From Thermoplasmata archaeon (GTDB lineage: Archaea; Thermoplasmatota; Thermoplasmata; Lutacidiplasmatales; UBA184): a stretch of 64,000 bases of DNA. The DNA lies in assembly GCA_021802125.1 (NCBI GenBank), contig JAKAAX010000001.1:186001-250000 (forward strand), given 5' to 3'. The position numbers and the translations under genes are program-made. This document shows positions 7,875 to 16,393 of this stretch, one piece after another (within the stretch, counting starts at the first letter, position 1; each line of letters opens with the position of its first letter). Under the pieces are notes generated by a model that was given only the letters and a program-made list of their open reading frames with translations, searched no databases and had not been told where the DNA came from.

Positions 7875-10007
7875 ATGGGTGTGGTCCGGCATGCGAAGAT
7901 GCCGGCCTCCCCGTTGAAGCCCGCGCGGCGGCTGGAACATGCGGCCTCCGCCTACCTGCGTTCGGCCGCCGAGCAGCAGATCGAGTGGTTCCCTTGGGGC
8001 GAGGAGCCCTTCCGACGGGCGAAGGAGAGCGGCCGCCCGGTCCTCCTCGACATCGGGGCCGCCTGGTGCCACTGGTGTCACGTGATGGACGAGGGGACCT
8101 ACAGCGACCCTGAGGTCGCCCGGCTCGTCGAGCAGAACTTCGTCGCCGTGAAGGTCGACCGCGACGAGAATCCCGAGGTGGACCGGCGATACCAGAAGCA
8201 GGTGAACGCCCTCTCGGGGGAAGGAGGATGGCCGCTCACCGCCTTCCTGACGCCGCAGGGAGAGACGTTCCTCGGCGGGACGTACTACCCGCCCGCCGAC
8301 TACGGTGGACGGCCGGGGTTCCGGCGCGTGCTGCAGGAGGTCTCCCGTCTGTGGCGCGAAGAGCGCTCGGCGCTCCACGAACAGGCGGCCTCGGTGGCTC
8401 AGGGCCTGCGAAGCATGGAGCACCGCGGTTCGCAAGGCTCGCCCACGCTCCAGGGGTTCGTGGAGGGCACCGTGGCCCACGCCCTCGAGCAGTACGACGC
8501 CTCCCATGGCGGTTTCGGCGGCGCTCCGAAGTTCCCGCACCCCACCGGGATCTCCCTCCTGATGCTCCACGCCGCGCGCTCCGGCGATGCGAGGAGCGCC
8601 GAAGCGGCGCGCAACTCCCTCCTGCACATGGCGGACGGTGGGGTCTACGACCAGCTCGGGGGCGGGTTCCACCGTTACTCGGTCGATGAGGGATGGCGCG
8701 TCCCGCACTTCGAGAAGATGGCCGTGGACAACGCCCAGCTCCTGATCGCCTACGTTGAGGGCTGGAGCGCGTTCCACGAGGAGCGGTTCCGGGAGGTGAT
8801 CTCCGGGACCACCGAGTGGGTCCTCTCGACGCTCGGCCGTGACCCGAAGGGCGGGTTCGCCGCCAGCCAGGACGCCGACAACGCGCCGGGGGACGACGGG
8901 GGGTACTTCACCTGGTCCACCTCCGAGGTCCGGTCGCTCCTCACCCCGGAGGAGTTCCGGGCGGTCCGGTGGCGGCACGGGCTCGGCGGGGAGGCGCGGA
9001 TGCACCTCAATCCCCTCCAGAGCGTGCTCCAGCGACTGTTCTCCGTCGCCGAGGTCGCGGACCACCTCAAGGTCGCTCCCGAGCAGGCGAGCTCCTGGCT
9101 GGAGTCGGCCCACGCGAAGATGCGGAAGGTCCGGGCGGCCCGACCCGAGCCGTTCGTCGACCCCGCGATCTACGCCTCGCTGAACGGCATGCTCATCGGC
9201 GCTCTCGCCGAAGCGGGACGCGCCCTGGGCGAGGCCCGCCCGATCGAGGCCGCACGGCGTGCCGCGGACCGCTTCCTCGCCGAGGCCTTCGACCCCCACC
9301 GGGGGGTCGCGCACCAGCTCGGCCCCCAGGGGGCTCTCGGCTGGGGCCTGCTCGAGGACCAGAGCGAGTTCGCCCTTGGGCTCCTCCGACTGGCCGAGGT
9401 CACCCAGGAGGGACGGTACGTGGAGCGCGCCCGTGAGGTGCTGGAGGTCGTCCTGCGGGAGTTCCCAACCCCGCCGGAGGGGCTGCTGCGCGACCTTGCA
9501 CCGAAGCTCTACGACGGTCCGAAGGTGGGCGCGTGGGAGACGCCGAGCTTCCCCCTGGAGGACACTCCGCACCTTTCCGCCACCTCCGCAGCCGCGCTGG
9601 CCCTGCTCAAGCTGAACGCGCTGACCGGCGCGGCGGAGGAGGACCCGCGCGCGACCGCGCTCCTCAACGCCTGCGTCCCCCGCCTCCAGCATGCGGGACT
9701 CTTCGGGGCGGGCGCCGCGCTCGCCTCAGCGATCCACCTCGAACCTGCCGTCCGCGTGGTGGTGGAGGGCGAGGGCCCCGAGGCGGACGCGCTCTGGAAC
9801 GCGGCGGTCCATACCTACCATCCTAGGAGAGTGCTCTTCCGCGGACCCCCCCAGCCGCCCTTCACCCTCCCGGAGGAGGCCGTCGCGGCGTCCGGTCGCG
9901 GAAGAGGCCCCCGAGCGTTGGTCTGTCGGGGAACCTCCTGCCTGCCCCCGATCACCCGACCGGAGGAGCTCTCGCAGGCGCTCCGGTCCGGCTCGGGGAA
10001 GCGCTGA
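7875..10007 (+). CDS. DUF255 / thioredoxin-fold protein with glycoside-hydrolase-like helical domain (YyaL family)
   Basis: About 710 residues if started at the ATG at 7875. In-frame ATGs at 7842 and 7899 are alternatives. The N-terminal third is a thioredoxin-like domain with a CHWC motif at about residues 65-68 in the family context GAAWCHWCHVMDEGTY, followed by VAVKVDRDENPEVDRRY and GGWPLTAFLTPQG. The rest is an alpha/alpha-barrel-like domain (GGFGGAPKFPHP, GGVYDQLGGGFHRYSVDEGWRVPHFEKM). This is the YyaL/SPATA20 family, widespread in archaea and bacteria, with no settled biochemical function. It is divergent from psmA and convergent with the phosphoesterase. Confidence 0.9.
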   Translation: MGVVRHAKMPASPLKPARRLEHAASAYLRSAAEQQIEWFPWGEEPFRRAKESGRPVLLDIGAAWCHWCHVMDEGTYSDPEVARLVEQNFVAVKVDRDENPEVDRRYQKQVNALSGEGGWPLTAFLTPQGETFLGGTYYPPADYGGRPGFRRVLQEVSRLWREERSALHEQAASVAQGLRSMEHRGSQGSPTLQGFVEGTVAHALEQYDASHGGFGGAPKFPHPTGISLLMLHAARSGDARSAEAARNSLLHMADGGVYDQLGGGFHRYSVDEGWRVPHFEKMAVDNAQLLIAYVEGWSAFHEERFREVISGTTEWVLSTLGRDPKGGFAASQDADNAPGDDGGYFTWSTSEVRSLLTPEEFRAVRWRHGLGGEARMHLNPLQSVLQRLFSVAEVADHLKVAPEQASSWLESAHAKMRKVRAARPEPFVDPAIYASLNGMLIGALAEAGRALGEARPIEAARRAADRFLAEAFDPHRGVAHQLGPQGALGWGLLEDQSEFALGLLRLAEVTQEGRYVERAREVLEVVLREFPTPPEGLLRDLAPKLYDGPKVGAWETPSFPLEDTPHLSATSAAALALLKLNALTGAAEEDPRATALLNACVPRLQHAGLFGAGAALASAIHLEPAVRVVVEGEGPEADALWNAAVHTYHPRRVLFRGPPQPPFTLPEEAVAASGRGRGPRALVCRGTSCLPPITRPEELSQALRSGSGKR
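7886..7905 (+). repeat. Perfect 7-bp inverted repeat around a possible start codon
   Basis: CCGGCAT-gcgaag-ATGCCGG forms a perfect stem-loop. The ATG of the third candidate start of the DUF255 gene (7899) begins the 3' arm, and the ATG at 7875 lies just upstream. It could affect translation or bind a protein. It may also be chance in GC-rich DNA. Confidence 0.3.
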
Positions 10008-10040
10008 GCCTCCCCCAGGAGATGGCTCCGGCGACCTCGG

Positions 10041-10922
10041 TTACGGGGTGGCCGAAGGTCGTGGTCTCGCCGCTGCGGCTGACCTCGCCCCCCGGGGCGG
10101 CACGATCGCAAAACGGACCTCCCCCAGGTCGGTCCCGTCGAGCAGGTAGGCCCGTGAAGATCCCCTGGACAGGAACCGCCGGACCAGGAAGCGGTGCCCC
10201 CGCTTCGGCTCCTCCCGGTTCAACGCCTCGCTTGCGCACAGCGGGTTGAACGCCGGGAGGACGAGCATCTCCCGGGCCCTCGGCAGGGGGTGGGTGCGTC
10301 TCCGACGGCGCTCGGTCCGGGTCAGCGGCGGGAGGATCGTGCGCAGCCAGCAGGGCTCCTTCCCGGTCTGCGATCGCTCGTGCGACGGGGCCAGGCGGAA
10401 GCCGGGGTGAAGATGTCCGGCGACCAGGACCTTCGCGCCGCGCAGCATCCGGGCCGAGGGCCACGCGTGACCATGGAAGTATCCCACCCCGTCGCGCAGG
10501 AGACCGTCGGAGGGATGGAGCGCCACCCCGCTGGGGAGCGTGCGTGCGATCCCGACGTCGTGGTTCCCCAGGACGAGCTCGACCTCGAGCCCACCATCCG
10601 CCAGCCTTCCGAAGAACTCGGAGAGCTCCGCCCGGACGTGGCGGGGGACCCCGCGGATCGGGTCCTTCACGTCTCCCAGGAGAAGGGCCCGACGTGCGCC
10701 CACCCTCGAACCCGCGTCGAGCAGGCCCTCGGCGAGGGCCCTGGGCGAGCCGGCCTCCGGGCGCGGAGTGCGCGGCGAGGGCAATGCGAGGCCCACGTGG
10801 ACATCGGAGGCGACGATCATCGGGAACGCTCCCCCGACACGGAGGACCCGCGTGCCCCGGATCGGCTCAAGCGTGGGGACGGGCCCGCGAGCTGGCCGCG
10901 CCTCCTCGTTCACGTGTCCCAC
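10041..10922 (-). CDS. Calcineurin-like metallophosphoesterase (archaeal MJ0037-type)
   Basis: This protein of up to 293 residues has all metallophosphoesterase motifs: ASDVH (about 38-42), LLGDVKD, LGNHD, FHGH and AGHLHPGF. These ligate two metals in this hydrolase fold. The N-terminal 34 residues before MIVASDVH look non-conserved, so translation may start later. The Arg-rich C-terminal region (TRTERRRRRTHPLP) and NREEPKRGHRFLVRRF suggest nucleic-acid contact. Archaeal members are often found with Lhr-type helicases or DNA repair genes. An Lhr gene is in this window but 25 kb away. Its substrate is not known. Confidence 0.85.
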   Translation of the reverse strand: MGHVNEEARPARGPVPTLEPIRGTRVLRVGGAFPMIVASDVHVGLALPSPRTPRPEAGSPRALAEGLLDAGSRVGARRALLLGDVKDPIRGVPRHVRAELSEFFGRLADGGLEVELVLGNHDVGIARTLPSGVALHPSDGLLRDGVGYFHGHAWPSARMLRGAKVLVAGHLHPGFRLAPSHERSQTGKEPCWLRTILPPLTRTERRRRRTHPLPRAREMLVLPAFNPLCASEALNREEPKRGHRFLVRRFLSRGSSRAYLLDGTDLGEVRFAIVPPRGARSAAAARPRPSATP

Positions 10923-11195
10923 CCCTGGAATGAGGGGTCGGCGGACAAGAAGGTGGTGCGGCGAGGTGACCGCTTCGGGGGGAGCGCTTGGAGGGAGAGT
11001 GCGGTGCCCACCGAGCGGGTCGTCGCTCCCTCCCCGCCTCTCCGCTCCACACCCTCCCCTACCCTCCTGCTCGCGTTTCCCCTACGTGGAGGAGGCGGAT
11101 CCTAGTCGTTCCGCGGCCCCGTGGCCGAGGCGTCCTATCCATTTAGTACTCGAAAGAACGAGGCCTCATATGCCACGAGACACCTATCGACCTCA
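10923..11195. other. Divergent intergenic region, phosphoesterase / Pro-rich protein
   Basis: A 273-base GC-rich spacer between divergent genes. A TATA-like patch (CCATTTAGTACT, about 11140-11150) lies about 45-55 bases before the ATG at 11196 on the plus strand. No RNA gene or small conserved ORF was recognised. Confidence 0.4.
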
Positions 11196-12878
11196 ATGGC
11201 AGTGGGCCCGGAGGTCTACGCCCCTGCTGAGCATCTCCTGATCGCCGTGGACCGGACGCTCGGGATCCTGGACCCTCTGCACGGGGTCGAGAGGCCCGCT
11301 TCGCTCGTGCGCCAGACGCTCATGGAAGTGATGGCCGAGGTGTCGAGCACCCCGCGCATATTCATCACGCTCCTCGCCCACCCCGAGGTCGCTCCCCCCG
11401 CGGGCGAGCGGCGCGACAAGGCCGTGCACGCGATGCAGGGCCTGATGGACGACATGAACCAGGTCACGAACTGGTTGAACGTGTTCGTGGCGAGCCTGGC
11501 CACCACCTCCCGGGTCCGGAGCGTTCGTTGCGATGTTCCGTACCTTATGGTCAAGCGGCTCCGGGACCGGATCGCCGAGCTGTACCTTCTGTTGCACCCC
11601 GGGAACCTTCCCGCCGAGGGGCCCGGCGATCCCCGCCAGTATGGTGTCCCGCCTCCACCTCGGCCGCCCGGGCCCCCGCGCGCCGGCTTTGGCGTTGTCC
11701 CTAACGGCGTTCCCCCTCCGGGCGTCGCTCCGCGACCTCTTCCTCCACCTCCACCTCCGCCCTCGCCTTCCACGCCTCCACTCTATCCTCCCGCGCCCCT
11801 CGCATCGCCCCCGCGCGCACAGACCCCGGCTCCAGCTCCGGGGATGCCCCCGGCGCGGGAGCCGCTTCCCGGGCGGCCCCCGGTCGGGGGAGCGGACCCC
11901 GGCCCTCGCCCATACGCGCCGCCGGCCCCGACGGCCGCGCCCAACCCTCCGTCCCAGGCTCCTCGCCCGTCCCCTCCGACCTCCGCCCCACCCAATCACC
12001 TCCCCGAGGGAGTGACCCTCTACGTTCCCGTGGCCATCCAGCGACAGCTCTTCCCGTCGGCCCGTGACCCGCCGCCGGGCAGTCCGTCGGTCGCTCCTGG
12101 TCCCCCACCTTCCCCCGCCCCAGCGGCACCGGTCCGTGCGCCACCCATCGCTGCGCAGGCCCCTCCGCCCGTTGGACCGCGACCAACGCCTGCGGGGCCA
12201 CCTCCGGTCACGGGAGCCATGACGCCCCCCCCGGCAAGGGACCCACCGGTCGCCAACCTCCCGACTGCCGGGACCCCCGTTGTCTCCACACCAGCCCCCC
12301 CGCCACCCGGACCTCAGACGGTTGTCGGAGAGGCTGCTCCCTCTGCACCAGAGGCTGCTTCCCCGCCACCGACCGCTGCAGCTCCTGGTCCCTCGCCCAG
12401 CGCTCCGGCGGAGGCGAAGCCCCCGGCAGCCCCGCCTCCGGGGTCGGGCGCCCAAGCGGCCTCCGGCCCGGCCGAGGTGAGGGCTCCTCCGCGGGCGGCG
12501 GGGCCCACCCCAGCGCCCAAGCCCTCAAGCGGCGGCAAGGTCCGGCGCCGAGCGAGCGCCTCGAAGACGGGCCAGGACACCGGTGGAGCTGCATCGAAAG
12601 GCCGCGTCCCGGCGGCGTCCTCACCCCCGACCGCTGCGCCGCCCCCGCGGAGCCAGGGCCCGGGCAAGGGGCAAGCCCAGGGAGCGGAGAGCCGAGCCTC
12701 TCCCTCCCCCTCTTCGTCTTCCTCTTCCTCTCCCACTCCCGCTCCCTCGGCCCCGTCGGGAGGAGGCTCGGAGAGCGCCCCGGTCAAGAAGGTCCAAGCC
12801 CGCAAGAAGAGCGGAGCGAAGGAGCCCAAGCCGTCCAAATCGGCACCCGCCGAAGCCGACGGCGCGAACGGACCTTGA
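11196..12878 (+). CDS. Unknown protein: 160-residue helical domain plus 400-residue Pro/Ala/Ser-rich tail
   Basis: 560 residues from the ATG at 11196 (MAVGPEVYAPAEHLL). An in-frame upstream start at 11121 is less likely because it lies before the TATA-like patch. Residues 1-155 look globular and helical (HLLIAVDRTLGILDPLHG, AVHAMQGLMDDMNQVTNWL, MVKRLRDRIAELYLLLHP). The rest is low-complexity proline-rich sequence with one possible hydrophobic island (NHLPEGVTLYVPVAIQRQLF, about 293-312). It ends in a Lys/Ser-rich segment (KKVQARKKSGAKEPKPSKS). There is no signal peptide or membrane segment, so it is probably cytoplasmic and intrinsically disordered. I do not recognise the family. Confidence 0.7.
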   Translation: MAVGPEVYAPAEHLLIAVDRTLGILDPLHGVERPASLVRQTLMEVMAEVSSTPRIFITLLAHPEVAPPAGERRDKAVHAMQGLMDDMNQVTNWLNVFVASLATTSRVRSVRCDVPYLMVKRLRDRIAELYLLLHPGNLPAEGPGDPRQYGVPPPPRPPGPPRAGFGVVPNGVPPPGVAPRPLPPPPPPPSPSTPPLYPPAPLASPPRAQTPAPAPGMPPAREPLPGRPPVGGADPGPRPYAPPAPTAAPNPPSQAPRPSPPTSAPPNHLPEGVTLYVPVAIQRQLFPSARDPPPGSPSVAPGPPPSPAPAAPVRAPPIAAQAPPPVGPRPTPAGPPPVTGAMTPPPARDPPVANLPTAGTPVVSTPAPPPPGPQTVVGEAAPSAPEAASPPPTAAAPGPSPSAPAEAKPPAAPPPGSGAQAASGPAEVRAPPRAAGPTPAPKPSSGGKVRRRASASKTGQDTGGAASKGRVPAASSPPTAAPPPRSQGPGKGQAQGAESRASPSPSSSSSSSPTPAPSAPSGGGSESAPVKKVQARKKSGAKEPKPSKSAPAEADGANGP

Positions 12879-12990
12879 GCTCCCGGACCGCCTCCGCCAG
12901 GGTGGGAGCGGCCTGTTGGCCCCTCGCGCTACCGGTGGACCGTTGAAGAGAGGTTAAGTGCCGGCCTCTCCTGTACCGCCCCCGGGCCCC

Positions 12991-13968
12991 ATGTTCTCGA
13001 ACCGGGAAGAAGGGCTCGCTCGGGTCTGTGAGCTCCTCCAGAGGGCGGGGTTCTACCTCTTCGACGTCCACCACGTGCGGCCCACGCCCTTCGACCTGAT
13101 CGCCCGCCGGGACTCCACGCTGCTCCTGCTGAAGGTGCTGAAGAACGCGGACGCGCTCGGCCCGGAGGACGCCGCCGGGCTCCGCCTCGTGGCGGAAGCG
13201 ATGGGGGCGGTGGCGCTGGTCGTCGGCGGGACCTCGGGGCCCCACGAACTGGAGACCGGGATCATCTACTCCCGGCACGGCGTGGTCATCGTCTCCCTCC
13301 CGACGCTCACGGAATATCTCACCAAAGGCATCCCGCCGCTCCTGGTCTCGGGCCCGGGGGGGAAGTTCGCCCGGATCGACGGGCCGCGGCTTCGCCGGGT
13401 ACGGGAGGAACGCGGGCTCTCCCTGGCGGCCGTGGCCGATGCGGCGGGGGTTTCCCGCCGCACGATCCAGCTCTACGAGGAGGGCACCGGTGCGGACCTG
13501 ACCGTCCTCGACCGACTGGAGCGCTTCCTGGCCGTGCAGCTCGCGATCGCGCTGGACCCGTTCGCCGAAGGGCTCGTCGGAGCGTACCGCTCACAGCCGG
13601 AGGAGGACCGCGCTCCGCCCCGGGTGCGGGGCCCTCTCCCTCCCGCCGTGGTCGAAGAGCTCAACGAACGCGGGTGGGACCTGATCATCACCCTGCGCAC
13701 GCCCTTCGACCTCCTCGCCCGCGAGGAAGCGCGACGCGAGGAACGGGTGCTCATCGGGGTCGGAGACCTTCAGAGCGCCGAGCGGCGCTCCCGCCTCCTG
13801 TTCCAAGTGGCGCGCGTCGCCGAGGGGCAGAGCCTGTTCGTGGTCCCGGAGCGACGGTCGAAGACGAACGTCGATGGCGTGCCGCTCGTGAGCTACCAGG
13901 AGCTCCGCCGGCATGCGGGGCCCGAGGAGCTTCGCGAGCTCCTGCGGGAGCGCCGGAAGCGACCGTGA
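12991..13968 (+). CDS. Archaeal HTH-type transcriptional regulator (COG1395-like)
   Basis: 325 residues from the ATG at 12991 (MFSNREEGLARVCELL). A GTG at 12958 is in frame but would add a Pro-rich leader. The N-terminal domain resembles a restriction-endonuclease-like fold (GFYLFDVHHVRPTPFDLIAR). In the middle is an XRE-type helix-turn-helix (RRVREERGLSLAAVADAAG then VSRRTIQLYEEG). The C-terminal part repeats the N-terminal theme (NERGWDLIITLRTPFDLLAR), suggesting an internal duplication flanking the HTH. This matches the archaeal putative HTH regulators of COG1395, whose targets are unknown. Its stop overlaps the next gene's GTG, so it is probably part of the polyphosphate-type operon and may regulate it. 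Confidence 0.82.
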   Translation: MFSNREEGLARVCELLQRAGFYLFDVHHVRPTPFDLIARRDSTLLLLKVLKNADALGPEDAAGLRLVAEAMGAVALVVGGTSGPHELETGIIYSRHGVVIVSLPTLTEYLTKGIPPLLVSGPGGKFARIDGPRLRRVREERGLSLAAVADAAGVSRRTIQLYEEGTGADLTVLDRLERFLAVQLAIALDPFAEGLVGAYRSQPEEDRAPPRVRGPLPPAVVEELNERGWDLIITLRTPFDLLAREEARREERVLIGVGDLQSAERRSRLLFQVARVAEGQSLFVVPERRSKTNVDGVPLVSYQELRRHAGPEELRELLRERRKRP

Positions 13969-14705
13969 GGTCGGCCCAGGCGGAGGCCCCGCAGCCGCTG
14001 CTGCTGCTCGGGGTCGTCCGCGGTCCGGTGGCCGAGGGGAGCCGGGTCGTGGACGCGCTCGGAGCTTTCCGCCCCGACCTTCTCGCCATCGGGCTCTCCC
14101 CGGAGGAGGTGCGGGCGCTCCAGTTGCATTTCTCCGACCCGTACTCCGAGCCCTGGGTCCCTCTCGCCTCGGCAGAGCTCGCTTACGCCCGGGGCCTCGC
14201 CCGCTTCGGCCCCGTCCGCGTGCCTTCCCCCGCGTTCCTCGCGACGCTCGGCTGGGCCGGGGAGCACGGGGTCGAAGTGCAGGGGATCGAGCCCCCCGAC
14301 GACACGTACAGCGAGCTCTTCCTCGAGCACGTCGGATACTTCGACCTCCTGCGGAGGACGCTCGCGGACAGGAAGCTCCAGAACGCTCCGCCCGAGGCCG
14401 AGGACCCCGAGGCGTTCGCGGTCCGCTGGGACGCGCGGACCCACCCGGGCCGGGGCTCGCGAAGGCTGCTGGAGGCCCGGGGCCGGATGACCCGGGAGGC
14501 GTTGCTGAAGCTCTGCAAGTCCGGCGGAAGCTCCGGCGACAGCGCATCGCTCAAGAACCGGGTCGCCTTGGTGGTCGACGTGGAGCGCTTCGACCCTCTC
14601 CTCCATGAGCTTCGAGAGGCCCGCTGGAGCGCGCTCCAAGAGCCTCCCCGCCTCTCCGCTCCCCCGTCGAACGCGAAGGGAAGGACCCCCTCGAGCTCCG
14701 CATGA
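13965..14705 (+). CDS. Unknown protein, weakly TraB/PrgY-like
   Basis: 246 residues from a GTG that overlaps the previous stop (GTGA). The frame is open further upstream but that part lies inside the regulator gene. The N-terminus LLLLGVVRGPVAEGSRVVDAL followed by FRPDLLAIGLSPEEVRALQL resembles the start of TraB/GumN-type proteins (PDxxxxEL). Near the C-terminus KNRVALVVDVERFDPLLHEL could be the matching end strand. The similarity is weak and I would call it a hypothetical protein. Its stop overlaps the Ppx start (ATGA), so it is translationally coupled to Ppx, which suggests a related role. Confidence 0.6.
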   Translation: MRSAQAEAPQPLLLLGVVRGPVAEGSRVVDALGAFRPDLLAIGLSPEEVRALQLHFSDPYSEPWVPLASAELAYARGLARFGPVRVPSPAFLATLGWAGEHGVEVQGIEPPDDTYSELFLEHVGYFDLLRRTLADRKLQNAPPEAEDPEAFAVRWDARTHPGRGSRRLLEARGRMTREALLKLCKSGGSSGDSASLKNRVALVVDVERFDPLLHELREARWSALQEPPRLSAPPSNAKGRTPSSSA

Positions 14706-16393
14706 GCGCCTCCACAAGGTCGGTCACCGTGACCCAGCACACGGAGCGGCCTCCGCTCCCGAGTCCCCCCGGGCGCGGCACGCTCGTGAACCGCCTCTTG
14801 GAGGGCACCGCCGGCTTCGAGCTCTACGATCTGAGCTCGACGCAAGGGCGGGTGGAGGGCGCGGGGTCGTCCGGGTCGGGCACCCGGGAGCGGCCGCATC
14901 GACCGTTCGCGGTCATCGACCTGGGGTCGAACACCGCGCGTCTCGTGATCTACCGGAGCGCGCCGGTGGGACCGCCCTGGAGCGTGTTCGAGAGCAAGGA
15001 GGACCCCCGGCTCATGGACGGCGTGCAGAAGGACGGGCGGCTCACGGAGCTCGCCCGCCGCCAGGGCGTGTCCACCCTGCTCCGGTTCCGGCGTCTGCTG
15101 GAAGTGCACGGGGTGCGCGACATCCGGGCCGTGGCCACGAGCGCGGTGCGCGACGCGCCGAACCGCGCCTCGTTCGCGAGCGAGGTCCAGCGTCGGTGCG
15201 GGTTCCGGCTCCGGGTGCTCTCGGCGGCCGACGAAGCGCGGTACGGCTACCTCGGCGTTGCGAGCTCCCTGCCGCTCCAGAACGACCTGCTCCTCGACCT
15301 GGGGGGTGGGTCGCTCCAGCTCATGGCCGTCCGGGAGGGCCGGCTCCGGGAGAGCCTCTCGATGCCGATGGGCGCCCTCCGACTCCACCGCCGGTTCCTC
15401 GAGCACGACCCGCCGAAGCGCAAGGAGCTCGAAGCGCTCGAGGAGCACGTCCAGAAGGGGCTGAAGCCCCTGGACATGCTTGAGGCCCCCGACGACGAGC
15501 GCACGATCGGGGTCGGGGGCACCACGCGCAGCCTCGCCCACGTCATGGAGGCGATCCGCAGCTACCCGCTCCCCCGCGTCCACGGGTACGAGATGCGCAC
15601 GCGCGACCTCGAACGGCTCTACGAGATCCTCTCGGAGAGCTCGGTCCCGGTTCGCCGCGAGATCCCCGGGCTCTCGGCCGGCCGCGCGGACCTCGTCGTC
15701 GCGGGGCTCGCCGTCGTCCTGGGGGTGCTCCACCGCCGCGAGGCCGAGACGATGATCGTCTCCGGCTGCGGCATCCGCGAGGGCATCGCACAGGAGACGC
15801 TCGGCCGCCACCTCCCCTCGAACGCGGAGGAGATGGCCCGCGGGAGCGCTCTGGCCGCGCTCTGGTCCTCCGGCCTGGACCCTTCGCACTCCCGCCGGGT
15901 GCGGGAAGTGGCGCTGGAGCTCTTCGACCTCACGGAGCGGAAGCATCGCTGGGGGGAGGAGGAGCGCCTGGCGCTCGAGATCGCCGCCCTCCTCCACGAC
16001 ATCGGCACGAGCTTCAGCTACCCCGGCCACGCGCAGCACTCGGCCTACTTCCTGAGGAGCCGGCCGCTCTACGGGCTCACCCACCGCGGCTTCTTGCTCG
16101 CCTCCCTCGCGGCGGGGATGCACGAGGGGGAGGACCTCCCGGGGGGCACTGGAAAGCGATATCCCTCTGTCCTCAAGGAGGACGACGTCAGGGTGGCGCG
16201 CACCTTGGGAGCGATGCTGGCGATGGCGGAGGCGGTAGGCGACCTGCGTCCGCGTCCCCACTTCCGGCGCCGGGGGGACCGCCTGGACGTCCGGGTCCCT
16301 GGGGGCGTCGCACCGAACCAGCGGCTCTTCGACCGGGCCTGCCGGTGGTTGGATCGAACCGTGGAGGTGAAGGTCCGTGCCCGCGCCGCGTGA
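14702..16393 (+). CDS. ppx: Exopolyphosphatase / pppGpp phosphohydrolase (Ppx/GppA) with C-terminal HD domain
   Basis: 563 residues. The ASKHA-fold phosphatase starts at about residue 68 with FAVIDLGSNTARLVIYR (phosphate-1 loop). The phosphate-2 loop is LLLDLGGGSLQLMAV and the adenosine-motif region is TIGVGGTTRSLAHV and IVSGCGIREGI. From about 385 on there is an HD-type domain (IAALLHDIGTSFSYPGHAQHSAYFL). This two-domain layout matches Ppx enzymes that remove terminal phosphate from polyphosphate and may act on guanosine pentaphosphate. Residues 1-65 are a poorly conserved leader. The gene overlaps both neighbours (4 and 17 bases) and lies in one operon with two kinases and a CHAD protein. 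Confidence 0.9.
   Translation: MSASTRSVTVTQHTERPPLPSPPGRGTLVNRLLEGTAGFELYDLSSTQGRVEGAGSSGSGTRERPHRPFAVIDLGSNTARLVIYRSAPVGPPWSVFESKEDPRLMDGVQKDGRLTELARRQGVSTLLRFRRLLEVHGVRDIRAVATSAVRDAPNRASFASEVQRRCGFRLRVLSAADEARYGYLGVASSLPLQNDLLLDLGGGSLQLMAVREGRLRESLSMPMGALRLHRRFLEHDPPKRKELEALEEHVQKGLKPLDMLEAPDDERTIGVGGTTRSLAHVMEAIRSYPLPRVHGYEMRTRDLERLYEILSESSVPVRREIPGLSAGRADLVVAGLAVVLGVLHRREAETMIVSGCGIREGIAQETLGRHLPSNAEEMARGSALAALWSSGLDPSHSRRVREVALELFDLTERKHRWGEEERLALEIAALLHDIGTSFSYPGHAQHSAYFLRSRPLYGLTHRGFLLASLAAGMHEGEDLPGGTGKRYPSVLKEDDVRVARTLGAMLAMAEAVGDLRPRPHFRRRGDRLDVRVPGGVAPNQRLFDRACRWLDRTVEVKVRARAA

Noticed and set aside
7872..9692. 606-codon minus-strand frame
   Set aside because: Antisense shadow of the DUF255 gene, which has clear conserved motifs. 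The antisense product shows none.
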